64,000 nt of DNA from the NCBI GenBank assembly GCA_964057225.1, contig OZ059897.1, forward strand, positions 10,416,001-10,480,000, given 5' to 3'. Each line of letters begins with the position of its first letter. The stretch's first letter is position 1. The DNA comes from Auanema rhodensis. Lineage: Eukaryota > Nematoda > Chromadorea > Rhabditida > Rhabditidae. The position numbers and the translations under genes were made by a program. The notes below the pieces were generated by a model. That model saw nothing but the letters and a program-made list of their open reading frames with translations, searched no databases and was not told where the DNA came from. Positions 31,014-40,800 of this stretch are shown piece by piece.

Positions 31014-31085
31014 GCCCAAGTAGTATAGTGGTTAGTACTCCACGTTGTGGCCGTGGCGACACAGATTCGATTCCTGTCTTGGGCA
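31014..31085 (+). tRNA. tRNA-His: tRNA-His(GTG) M1, weakened B box
   Basis: G53A only. First copy after element 1; may be inactive. Confidence 0.55.
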
Positions 31086-31345
31086 TTTTTTGTTTTGAAA
31101 TTAAAATGCTATAAACATATTGCTTGCTTGTCATGTTAGATTTGTTTAATTCAAATACTTATTTAAGTTCTAACAATTTTCAATTTAATCACGTTCAATT
31201 AACTGTACTGTTTTCAAAAATAAAGAAATCTTTCAATTTCTGGTCATTGAATTAGAATTTTCATGTTGTCACACAGAAATTGAAGAATCTTAGTTCATTT
31301 CAGTAACAATGAACACACTAACTTTGTTAAGTTGTTGTAATATCG

Positions 31346-31417
31346 GCCCAAGTAGTATAGTGGTTAGTACTCCACGTTGTGGCCGTGGCGACATAGGTTC
31401 GATTCCTGTCTTGGGCA
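31346..31417 (+). tRNA. tRNA-His: tRNA-His(GTG) M2
   Basis: C50T, giving a U50-G64 wobble. Confidence 0.85.
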
Positions 31418-31677
31418 TTTTTTGTTTTGAAATTTAAATGCTATAAAAATATTGCTTGCTTGTCATGTTAGATTTGTTTAATTCAAATACTTATTTAAAT
31501 TCCAACAATTTTCGATCAAATCACGTTCATTTAACTGTATTGTTTTCAAAAATAAAGACATCTTTCAATTTCTGGTCATTGAATTAGAATTTTCATGTTG
31601 TCACACAGAAATTGAAGAATCTTAGTTCATTTCAGTAACAATGAACACACTAACTTCGTTAAGTTGTTGTAATATCG

Positions 31678-31749
31678 GCCCAAGTAGTATAGTGGTTAGT
31701 ACTCCACGTTGTGGCCGTGGCGACACAGATTCGATTCCTGTCTTGGGCA
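31678..31749 (+). tRNA. tRNA-His: tRNA-His(GTG) M3, weakened B box
   Basis: G53A only. Confidence 0.55.
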
Positions 31750-32009
31750 TTTTTTGTTTTGAAATTTAAATGCTATGAAATTATTGCTTGCTTGTCATGT
31801 TAGATTTGTTTAATTCAAATACTTATTTAAGTTCTATCAATTTTCGATTTAATCACGTTCAATCAACTGTATTGTTTTCAAAAATAAAGACATCTTTCAA
31901 TTTCTGGTCATTGAATTAGAATTTTCATGTTGTCACACAGAAATTGAAGAATCTTAGTTCATTTCAGTAACAATGAACACACTAACTTTGTTAAGTTGTT
32001 GTAATATCG

Positions 32010-32081
32010 GCCCAAGTAGTATAGTGGTTAGTACTCCACGTTGTGGCCGTGGCGACACAGGTTCGATTCCTGTCTTGGGCA
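32010..32081 (+). tRNA. tRNA-His: tRNA-His(GTG) M4
   Basis: Consensus. Confidence 0.95.
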
Positions 32082-32341
32082 TTTTTTGTTTTGAAATTTA
32101 AATGCTATAAAATTATTGCTTGTTTGTCATGTTAGATTTGTTTAATTCAAATACTTATTTAAGTTCTAACAATTTTTAATTTAATCACGTTCAATTAACT
32201 GTATTGTTTTCAAAAATAAAGACAAAATTCAATTTCTGTTCATTGAATTAGAATTTTCATGTAGTCACACAGAAATTGAAGAATCTTAGTTCAATTCAGT
32301 AACAATGAACACACTAACTTTGTTAAGTTGTTGTAATATCG

Positions 32342-32413
32342 GCCCAAGTAATATAGTGGTTAGTACTCCACGTTGTGGCCGTGGCGACACAGGTTCGATT
32401 CCTGTCTTGGGCA
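32342..32413 (+). tRNA. tRNA-His: tRNA-His(GTG) M5, A-box variant
   Basis: G10A only; B box intact. Confidence 0.6.
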
Positions 32414-32673
32414 TTTTTTGTTTTGAAATTTAAATGCTATAAAATTATTGCTTGCTTGTCATGTTAGATTTTTTTAATTTGAATACTTATTCAAGTTATA
32501 ACAATTTTCGATTTAATCACGTTCAATCAACTGTATTGTTTTCAAAAATAAAGACATCTTTCAATTTCTGGTCATTGAATTAGAATTTTCATGTTGTCAC
32601 ACAGAAATTGAAGAATCTTAGTTCATTTCAGTAACAATGAACACACTAACTTTGTTAAGTTGTTGTAATATCG

Positions 32674-32745
32674 GCCCAAGTAATATAGTGGTTAGTACTC
32701 CACGTTGTGGCCGTGGCGACACAGGTTCGATTCCTGTCTTGGGAA
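32674..32745 (+). pseudogene. tRNA-His(GTG) M6, probably inactive
   Basis: G10A and C72A; B box intact. Confidence 0.6.
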
Positions 32746-33005
32746 TTTTTTGTTTTGAAATTAAAATGCTATAAAATTATTGCTTGCTTGTCTTGTTAGA
32801 TTTCTTTAATTTGAATACTTATTCAAGTTATAACATTTTTCGATTTAATCACGTTCAATCAACTGTATTGTTTTCAAAAATAAAGACAAAATTCAATTTC
32901 TGTTCATTGAATTAGAATTTTCATGTTGTCACACAGAAATTGAAGAGTCTTAGTTCGATTCAGTAACAATGAACACACTAACTTTGTTAAGTTGTTGTAA
33001 TATCG

Positions 33006-33077
33006 GCCCAAGTAATATAGTGGTTAGTACTCCACGTTGTGGCCGTGGCGACACAGATTCGATTCCTGTCTTGGGCA
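33006..33077 (+). pseudogene. tRNA-His(GTG) pseudogene M7
   Basis: G10A, G53A. Confidence 0.75.
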
Positions 33078-33337
33078 TTTTTTGTTTTGAAATTAAAATG
33101 CTACAAAATTATTGCTTGCTTGTCATGTTAGATTTCTTTAATTTGAATACTTATTAAAGTTATAACAATTTTCGATTTAATCACGTTCAATCAACTGTAT
33201 TGTTTTCAAAAAAAAAGACATCTTTCAATTTCTGGTCATTGAATTAGAATTTTCATGTTGTCACACAGAAATTGAAGAATCTTAGTTCATTTCAGTAACA
33301 ATGAACACACTAACTTCGTTAAGTTGTTGTAATATCG

Positions 33338-33409
33338 GCCCAAGTAGTATAGTGGTTAGTACTCCACGTTGTGGCCGTGGCGACACAGGTTCGATTCCTG
33401 TCTTGGGCA
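33338..33409 (+). tRNA. tRNA-His: tRNA-His(GTG) M8
   Basis: Consensus. Confidence 0.95.
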
Positions 33410-33669
33410 TTTTTTGTTTTGAAATTTAAATGCTATAAAATTATTGCTTGCTTGTCATGTTAGATTTGTTTAATTCAAATACTTATTTAAGTTCCAACAT
33501 ATTTCGATCAAATCACGTTCATTTAACTGTATTGTTTTCAAAAATAAAGACATCTTTCAATTTCTGGTCATTGAATTAGAATTTTCATGTTGTCACACAG
33601 AAATTGAAGAATCTTAGTTCATTTCAGTAACAATGAACACACTAACTTCGTTAAGTTGTTGTAATATCG

Positions 33670-33741
33670 GCTCAAGTAGTATAGTGGTTAGTACTCCACG
33701 TTGTGGCCGTGGCGACACAGATTCGATTCCTGTCTTGGGCA
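33670..33741 (+). pseudogene. tRNA-His(GTG) pseudogene M9
   Basis: C3T, G53A. Confidence 0.65.
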
Positions 33742-34001
33742 TTTTTTGTTTTGAAATTAAAATGCTATAAACATATTGCTTGCTTGTCATGTTAGATTTG
33801 TTTAATTCAAATACTTATTTAAGTTCTATCAATTTTCGATTTAATCACGTTCAATCAACTGTATTGTTTTCAAAAATAAAGACATCTTTCAATTTCTGGT
33901 CATTGAATTAGAATTTTCATGTTGTCACACAGAAATTGAAGAATCTTAGTTCATATCAGTAACAATGAACACACTAACTTTGTTAAGTTGTTGTAATATC
34001 G

Positions 34002-34073
34002 GCCCAAGTAGTATAGTGGTTAGTACTCCACGTTGTGGCCGTGGCGACACAGGTTCGATTCCTGTCTTGGGCA
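34002..34073 (+). tRNA. tRNA-His: tRNA-His(GTG) M10
   Basis: Consensus. Confidence 0.95.
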
Positions 34074-34333
34074 TTTTTTGTTTTGAAATTTAAATGCTAT
34101 AAAATTATTGCTTGTTTGTCATGTTAGATTTGTTTAATTCAAATACTTATTTAAGTTCTAACAATTTTTGATTTAATCACGTTCAATTAACTGTATTGTT
34201 TTCAAAAATAAAGACAAAATTCAATTTCTGTTCATTGAATTAGAATTTTCATGTTGTCACACAGAAATTGAAGAATCTTAGTTCAATTCAGTAACAATGA
34301 ACACACTAACTTTGTTAAGTTGTTGTAATATCG

Positions 34334-34405
34334 GCCCAAGTAATATAGTGGTTAGTACTCCACGTTGTGGCCGTGGCGACACAGATTCGATTCCTGTTCT
34401 GGGCA
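34334..34405 (+). pseudogene. tRNA-His(GTG) pseudogene M11
   Basis: G10A, G53A, C66T, T67C. Confidence 0.8.
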
Positions 34406-34665
34406 TTTTTTGTTTTGAAATTTAAATGCTATAAAATTATTGCTTGCTTGTCATGTTAGATTTTTTTAATTTGAATACTTATTCAAGTTATAACAATTTT
34501 CGATTTAATCACGTTCAATCAACTGTATTGTTTTCAAAAATAAAGACATCTTTCAATTTCTGGTCATTGAATTAGAATTTTCATGTTGTCACACAGAAAT
34601 TGAAGAATCTTAGTTCATTTCAGTAACAATGAACACACTAACTTTGTTAAGTTGTTGTAATATCG

Positions 34666-34737
34666 GCCCAAGTAGTATAGTGGTTAGTACTCCACGTTGT
34701 GGCCGTGGCGACACAGGTTCGATTCCTGTCTTGGGCA
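34666..34737 (+). tRNA. tRNA-His: tRNA-His(GTG) M12
   Basis: Consensus. Confidence 0.95.
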
Positions 34738-34997
34738 TTTTTTGTTTTGAAATTAAAATGCTATAAAATTATTGCTTGCTTGTCTTGTTAGATTTCTTTA
34801 ATTTGAATACTTATTCAAGTTATAACATTTTTTGATTTAATCACGTTCAATCAACTGTATTGTTTTCAAAAATAAAGACAAAATTCAATTTCTGTTCATT
34901 GAATTAGAATTTTCATGTTGTCACACAGAAATTGAAGAATCTTAGTTCAATTCAGTAACAATGAACACACTAACTTTGTTAAGTTGTTGTAATATCG

Positions 34998-35069
34998 GCC
35001 CAAGTAATATAGTGGTTAGTACTCCACGTTGTGGCCGTGGCGACACAGATTCGATTCCTGTCTTGGGCA
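34998..35069 (+). pseudogene. tRNA-His(GTG) pseudogene M13
   Basis: G10A, G53A. Confidence 0.75.
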
Positions 35070-35329
35070 TTTTTTGTTTTGAAATTAAAATGCTACAAAA
35101 TTATTGCTTGCTTGTCATGTTAGATTTCTTTAATTTGAATACTTATTAAAGTTATAACAATTTTCGATTTAATCACGTTCAATCAACTGTATTGTTTTCA
35201 AAAATAAAGACATCTTTCAATTTCTGGTCATTGAATTAGAATTTTCATGTTGTCACACAGAAATTGAAGAATCTTAGTTCATTTCAGTAACAATGAACAC
35301 ACTAACTTCGTTAAGTTGTTGTAATATCG

Positions 35330-35401
35330 GCCCAAGTAGTATAGTGGTTAGTACTCCACGTTGTGGCCGTGGCGACACAGGTTCGATTCCTGTCTTGGGC
35401 A
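35330..35401 (+). tRNA. tRNA-His: tRNA-His(GTG) M14
   Basis: Consensus. Confidence 0.95.
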
Positions 35402-35661
35402 TTTTTTGTTTTGAAATTTAAATGCTATAAAATTATTGCTTGCTTGTCATGTTAGATTAGTTTAATTCAAATACTTATTTAAGTTCCAACATATTTCGAT
35501 CAAATCACGTTCATTTAACTGTATTGTTTTCAAAAATAAAGACATCTTTCAATTTCTGGTCATTGAATTAGAATTTTCATGTTGTCACACAGAAATTGAA
35601 GAATCTTAGTTCATTTCAGTAACAATGAACACACTAACTTTGTTAAGTTGTTGTAATATCG

Positions 35662-35733
35662 GCCCAAGTAGTATAGTGGTTAGTACTCCACGTTGTGGCC
35701 GTGGCGACACAGGTTCGATTCCTGTCTTGGGCA
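35662..35733 (+). tRNA. tRNA-His: tRNA-His(GTG) M15
   Basis: Consensus. Confidence 0.95.
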
Positions 35734-35993
35734 TTTTTTGTTTTGAAATTTAAATGCTATAAAATTATTGCTTGCTTGTCATGTTAGATTTGTTTAATTC
35801 AAATACTTATTTAAGTTCTAACAATTTTTGATTTAATCACGTTCAATTAACTGTATTGTTTTCAAAAATAAAGACAAAATTCAATTTCTGTTCATTGAAT
35901 TAGAATTTTCATGTTGTCACACAGAAATTGAAGAATCTTAGTTCAATTCAGTAACAATGAACACACTAACTTTGTTAAGTTGTTGTAATATCG

Positions 35994-36065
35994 GCCCAAG
36001 TAATATAGTGGTTAGTACTCCACGTTGTGGCCGTGGCGACACAGATTCGATTCCTGTTTTGGGCA
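35994..36065 (+). pseudogene. tRNA-His(GTG) pseudogene M16
   Basis: G10A, G53A, C66T. Confidence 0.8.
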
Positions 36066-36325
36066 TTTTTTGTTTTGAAATTTAAATGCTATAAAATTAT
36101 TGCTTGCTTGTCATGTTAGATTTTTTTAATTTGAATACTTATTCAAGTTATAACAATTTTCGATTTAATCACGTTCAATCAACTGTATTGTTTTCAAAAA
36201 TAAAGACATCTTTCAATTTCTGGTCATTGAATTAGAATTTTCATGTTGTCACACAGAAATTGAAGAATCTTAGTTCATTTCAGTAACAATGAACACACTA
36301 ACTTTGTTAAGTTGTTGTAATATCG

Positions 36326-36397
36326 GCCCAAGTAATATAGTGGTTAGTACTCCACGTTGTGGCCGTGGCGACACAGATTCGATTCCTGTCTTGGGCA
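36326..36397 (+). pseudogene. tRNA-His(GTG) pseudogene M17
   Basis: G10A, G53A. Last copy before element 2. Confidence 0.75.
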
Positions 36398-36594
36398 TTT
36401 TTTGTTTTGAAATTAAAATGCTACAAAATTATTGCTTGCTTGTCATGTTAGATTTCTTTAATTTGAATACTTATTTAAGTTATAACAATTTTCGATTTAA
36501 TCACGTTCAATCAACTGTATTGTTTTCAAAAATAAAGACAAAATTCAATTTCTGTTCATTGAATTAGAATTTTCATGTTGTCACACAGAAATTG

Positions 36595-36600
36595 AAGAAT
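36595..36600. repeat. Target-site duplication of element 2, left copy
   Basis: AAGAAT, repeated at 46361-46366. Confidence 0.93.
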
Positions 36601-36951
36601 GTGGCGTTATACCACAAGTGTATAGTATGGTTGGAAGTAAAACACAGAGCGAATATGTAGAAAAGGGTTTATTGATGAATTAACAAGACAAGCACGGAAT
36701 AAAATCACTGACTGCGAACGTTGAAAATGTAAGACTGATCTCTTCTCGTGGGCGGTCGTCAGCCTGAAACAAAGAGTTAGTCATGCCACATGTATAACAC
36801 AACATGTGGTATGGATAAAAATTACTTAGGAAGTTAGAAGAAAGAAGAAAGAAGAGAGAGAAAGAAGAGAGAGAGAGAGAGAACAGGAGAAACAAATAAA
36901 ACAATTGTTGAAGATAAAAAAATTATACAAACTCACTCGCTTATCGCGACA
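36601..36951 (-). repeat. Element 2 3' LTR (351 bp)
   Basis: Starts TGTCGCGATAAG on the minus strand and ends ATAACGCCAC. Contains a GA-rich microsatellite at about 36841-36881, AATAAA (minus) at 36668-36673, and an ACATGTGG/CCACATGT inverted repeat around 36786-36812. Confidence 0.95.
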
Positions 36952-36956
36952 CTCCC
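36952..36956 (-). other. Polypurine tract of element 2
   Basis: Minus strand GGGAG immediately before the LTR TGTC; short but correctly placed. Confidence 0.5.
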
Positions 36957-36981
36957 AGCAATGCGGGAATGAGAAGAAGGC

Positions 36982-37488
36982 CTACAAAGGTCTTTTACGT
37001 TTTATATCTCCACAAACCACTCCATGATGCGTATCCGCCTTACATCTATAGCAGGATACCTCGCATATCGCTGGATGTTTTTGATTCAAACATCTGATGC
37101 ATAACCCCAGTTCATGAAGACGGAGAGTGCGTTCCGGTGAGGAAGGATAAATCGGACAGGCCGCAGTACGGTGCCCATCAGCTGTCGGTTTATTGCAGAA
37201 TACACATGAAGCTTTAGGAGCAGTCTGAATGGTCAAATTGTCTAGTTTCAGATTTAACGAATGTTGAATATTGTCCAGTCGTTCGGATAGATGGTTCACC
37301 GCGCTAGCTAGGTGCTCGTAGAGCCTCTTTTCAAGCACAATTAGTTGCCTCAGATTGGCAGCAGTGTTAGGTAGATGGGAATATTTTTTGAGCTCTTCCT
37401 CAAAGGAAGCATTCTCAATTATATTCGAGACTATATCTTCCATTTTCATGGAATATAGGAAAGACATGAGCTGCATCCTTATATACAT
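36982..37488 (-). CDS. Element 2 ORF3: nucleocapsid-like zinc-cluster protein
   Basis: 168 residues from the ATG at 37486-37488 (the frame opens two codons earlier, at a GTG). The N-terminal half is helical and likely coiled coil. The C-terminal half has three clusters (numbered from the GTG): C97-C100-H108-C113, C132-C135-H140-C144 and C148-C151-H156-C161. The spacing from the last Cys of cluster 1 to the first of cluster 2 is 19, the same as in this element's Gag, and both begin with CVFC. It therefore looks like a diverged second copy of the Gag nucleocapsid module placed after env. It ends 31 bp from the 3' LTR. An AG acceptor (AAAGTCCAG) directly upstream suggests a spliced mRNA. Function is unknown; RNA binding is inferred. 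Confidence 0.7.
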   Translation of the reverse strand: MYIRMQLMSFLYSMKMEDIVSNIIENASFEEELKKYSHLPNTAANLRQLIVLEKRLYEHLASAVNHLSERLDNIQHSLNLKLDNLTIQTAPKASCVFCNKPTADGHRTAACPIYPSSPERTLRLHELGLCIRCLNQKHPAICEVSCYRCKADTHHGVVCGDIKRKRPL

Positions 37489-37494
37489 GTTCAC

Positions 37495-37885
37495 ATCTGG
37501 ACTTTAAACGCTGATTATCATCTATTAGTTCATTGTACAATGGTGTGTTTAGGTTATCTTGTTACAGATACAATGAATTTTAGAGCCTGTACAAAAGGTT
37601 ATGTGTTATGTAACTGAGTTGGATAAAAAAAACTTGATACTACCATAAATTGAAAAGAAAGAAAAACTATGATATTGTTTTATTACAATGGTTATATTCG
37701 TACATAATGCTTTCTTTTTCTTTTGTTTCATTATTATTTCAATTTTCAATTTTAAATTTTATCTCCACAAGAAATTCTTCTCTTATGCTTTTAAAATCTT
37801 TGATCCAGAAATAAGGCTTTTGATTTTATCCACAGTGTGAATATCCTGGTAGCTATCCATTGTGTGGTTAAGACTGTATTCAAAA
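37495..37885. other. Env-ORF3 intergenic region of element 2
   Basis: 391 bp, AT-rich, with no ORF. It would hold the branch site and acceptor for an ORF3 transcript if that is spliced. Confidence 0.5.
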
Positions 37886-40800
37886 CTACACAGTACATGA
37901 TGGGTGTACATGCCACATATCCATGGTGGCGGTTATTGCAACGCCTATCAATATGATTCCCAACTTTGATAAAATTAACTTGAAGATTGGGGCAAAGTCA
38001 ATGGATTTGGATTCTGTACCCTTACTTGAGTCACTTTCGTTTATTTCATCTATGCTTGCTATGTGATGTAATATTCCTTTAATAATGATCTTAATTTTTT
38101 TATTGTCGCATGTGGTATAGCATAATTCATCAATCTGAGAATTTTCTCTTTTCATTGTTACTTTTGTGATTGCTACTTTTGGAGAGCATTTTATCATGAA
38201 TACTTCTTTTTGACATTCGATAGAAATCCATGTTTCTTCTGCCGTAAGGCATTGGAATTCTGCGAATGCACCCTGCCCGCAGGAGTAGCAACCTGATAGT
38301 TTTGTCAGGGCAGGTGCGCAAGGCAAATTGTTGGAGAAAATCACTGAGTTTAAGAATAGGGATGAATCGACCGTAACTAAATTTTCGTCTAAATTCGTAG
38401 AGAATGATAACGTGTTATCTTTAGTTTTAAAGTTTTGGTTAGGAGATGTTATGTCTGATGTATTGGACATTTTTTCAAAAGTAGGGGTATCACACCTACA
38501 TTTTATTTCATCAAATCTATTGAATGTGCAAGGGCAGAATGAGGATACTGTACAGTTATTAAAATGTTTTAATGCGGCTTCCTCTGTTGCACATTGAATT
38601 ATTCCCTTTGTGTGTATATCCGTAATGTACGTGTTTTCTTTGGAGGAAAAAAATAATTTTGTGTACATTTCTGGAGGAGGTTGTGATTGTGATAACGTTG
38701 TTATATTGAAAAGTTGTTCACGATTTTTTGTGTAAGGTTGTAGAGTGATATTGTAATTATTTTTCTGCTGGAGTAATGTTGTTTCTATATTAAATACGGT
38801 TTGGGTGGACCAACTATCACAAGTATAGACTTCGTATACTTCCTCAGTGACGGGTATATGCTCTATTTTGTAGAAAAGGCACGGATCTGTCCAAATCATA
38901 GGACATGTGTAAAATCTCGCTGACGATGTGAAGCAACCTGATTGTGAAGGGAACGTATATGGTTGTAGTTCCTCGATTTTATTATGAAGCGAGTTAGTTT
39001 CACATGTTCCGTCACACGAGCCCCGGTGACGGCATCGTAATATGCTCAATATGTTGACGGTTGTCTGTCTAGTGAAGTATCTAGTATTCTTCTGGCAGAC
39101 ATGTTCAGTATATAGTTTAGTTATTTTAAATTGACCAATTTCATGATTAGAATGCGTTATGGTAATGCATAATTGTTTTGTTCCGGGAGAAAATATGATA
39201 TCTTGACTGTATTCGTGATAACAAGCTAAGTTGTCATCGCATCGTATGTTAACGAAGTGTTGAACGTGAACATCGGAACATGAACTGCAGCTTCCAATAC
39301 ATAAAGCCAAGATGATTGCCAGTAACGATGGTAAAGATGTTTGCGACCCTCTAGTAAAGAGAGAGAATTTTGGTGGCTTTCTCGTATGGTTTAAAATAGG
39401 GTAAATATGCTTTTGAAAGGTTTCATGATCCACAATATTAGCGTCTTGTGTGTTCGTTTGTTTTAATTGCAACGTATCATTGTGGTCTTCTGTTATTTTT
39501 TGATCAGTTTCATGATCTTCTTGTTTGGAGATTGTTTTATGTTTTAATTTCATGATGTTGAGCATGGTTTGAGTGTTTCTGGACCATGTCTTATATCTAT
39601 ATTGGCTGTAACCCATGCGGCATAGACAAGAGACTATGAGGGTAACGGCCATAATGGTTATTATCACTGTCCATGTTGCCATTTCTGGGGAGCAATGAGG
39701 ATTCGCTATAAGTTTTGTGGTGAACATGTTAGAGTCCTTGCAACTATTGATTTCTTCGGCATATGTCGAAGTTATTATAATCGGTAAGGAAAGCGCTTTC
39801 ATTATGTCAGCTGCTACTTTTGGGTTTATTTTATTTTTTCTTTGGTGTGTAGCATAGGACATTTTTAGTGGGAAGGCTTTTATAATTTCCTTCTCAGTGA
39901 CATCATCTTGTTCTGTATATTTTGCTGTTTTTACTGCTGATTGTTTTGTCTTATTTTGAGGTCGATCATTTGTGGCATCCTCATTATTCTCTGTTTCTGG
40001 AGTGTATGTATTATCATGTTGAGAGTTGTCTGATTCATATGCAATATCGTAATTATGGTTGCTATCATTTATGTTATTGTTCTCATGTATTGTTTCATCT
40101 GTATGTTCTATATGATGATCGGAGTGTATGTTGTCTAATACGGTATCAGTATGTGCTATTCTATCTGTTGAGCTATTATTTTCTTGGACTATGTGTGAGT
40201 TGTCTTCTATGATTTTGTTGTTGCTAGTGTTGCATCTTATCTCTAGTGGATAGAGCTGATTGATGGATCGAGTAATTATGTTTCCGTTGCTTGTTGCAAC
40301 TTTTGCTGAACGTATGTTGCCATCTGAACTAGTAATTGTTTCAATAATGCGACCTAGTTTCCATGTTCCTCGTGGCGACATGTCGTTTTGTATTATTACT
40401 ATTTCATCCTTGTGAGGAAAGAGATTTGTGTGATTTTTTCTCTTGTTTTTATATTTGAAAATGTCTTTTAAACTAGTTAGATACTCCTCCTGGAAACGTG
40501 TCCAGAATTTAGACGCTGAGTCTTCTGATAACTGAAGAGCTTCTAGCGCTTGTTCTGTCGATTGAATCGTTTGGATATCGCTGTGAATATCGAATATATG
40601 AGTGTTATCATTGTTTTCTGGTAATGAAAACTTTATTGCTGATGTTAAAAAATCAATTGGTCTTATGGGTAAAGCATCTAAATTATCTGGGTGTGGATGA
40701 GTGAGTGGGCGTGTATTAATTATGGCTTCTATTTTTACAATAGCTGTGTGTAAATCATCTAGTGACATTTGACTAGGAACGAAGCATTTTTTGAGGGATG

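Larger units (their letters stand above)
30836..36600 (+). repeat. tRNA-His tandem array, middle block (17 tRNA copies)
   Basis: Continuation of the array between the two retroelements. All 16 intervals between the 17 tRNA starts are exactly 332 bp. Six copies are consensus; the rest carry G10A (A box, loss of G10-C25), G53A (B box, loss of G53-C61) or both. Good and broken copies are interspersed. The first unit resumes at TTCC exactly where the left block stopped, and the last unit is cut by element 2 at AAGAAT. Pairs of units 1,992 bp apart (six units) share the same variants, for example 31678/33670, 32342/34334 and 33338/35330, which is a higher-order repeat. Confidence 0.97.

Noticed and set aside
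18900..31100. Misassembly as the cause of the array/element junctions
   Set aside because: Both elements have LTR ends, target duplications, and an interrupted array unit that closes to exactly 332 bp when the element is removed. Collapse of the array copy number cannot be excluded.
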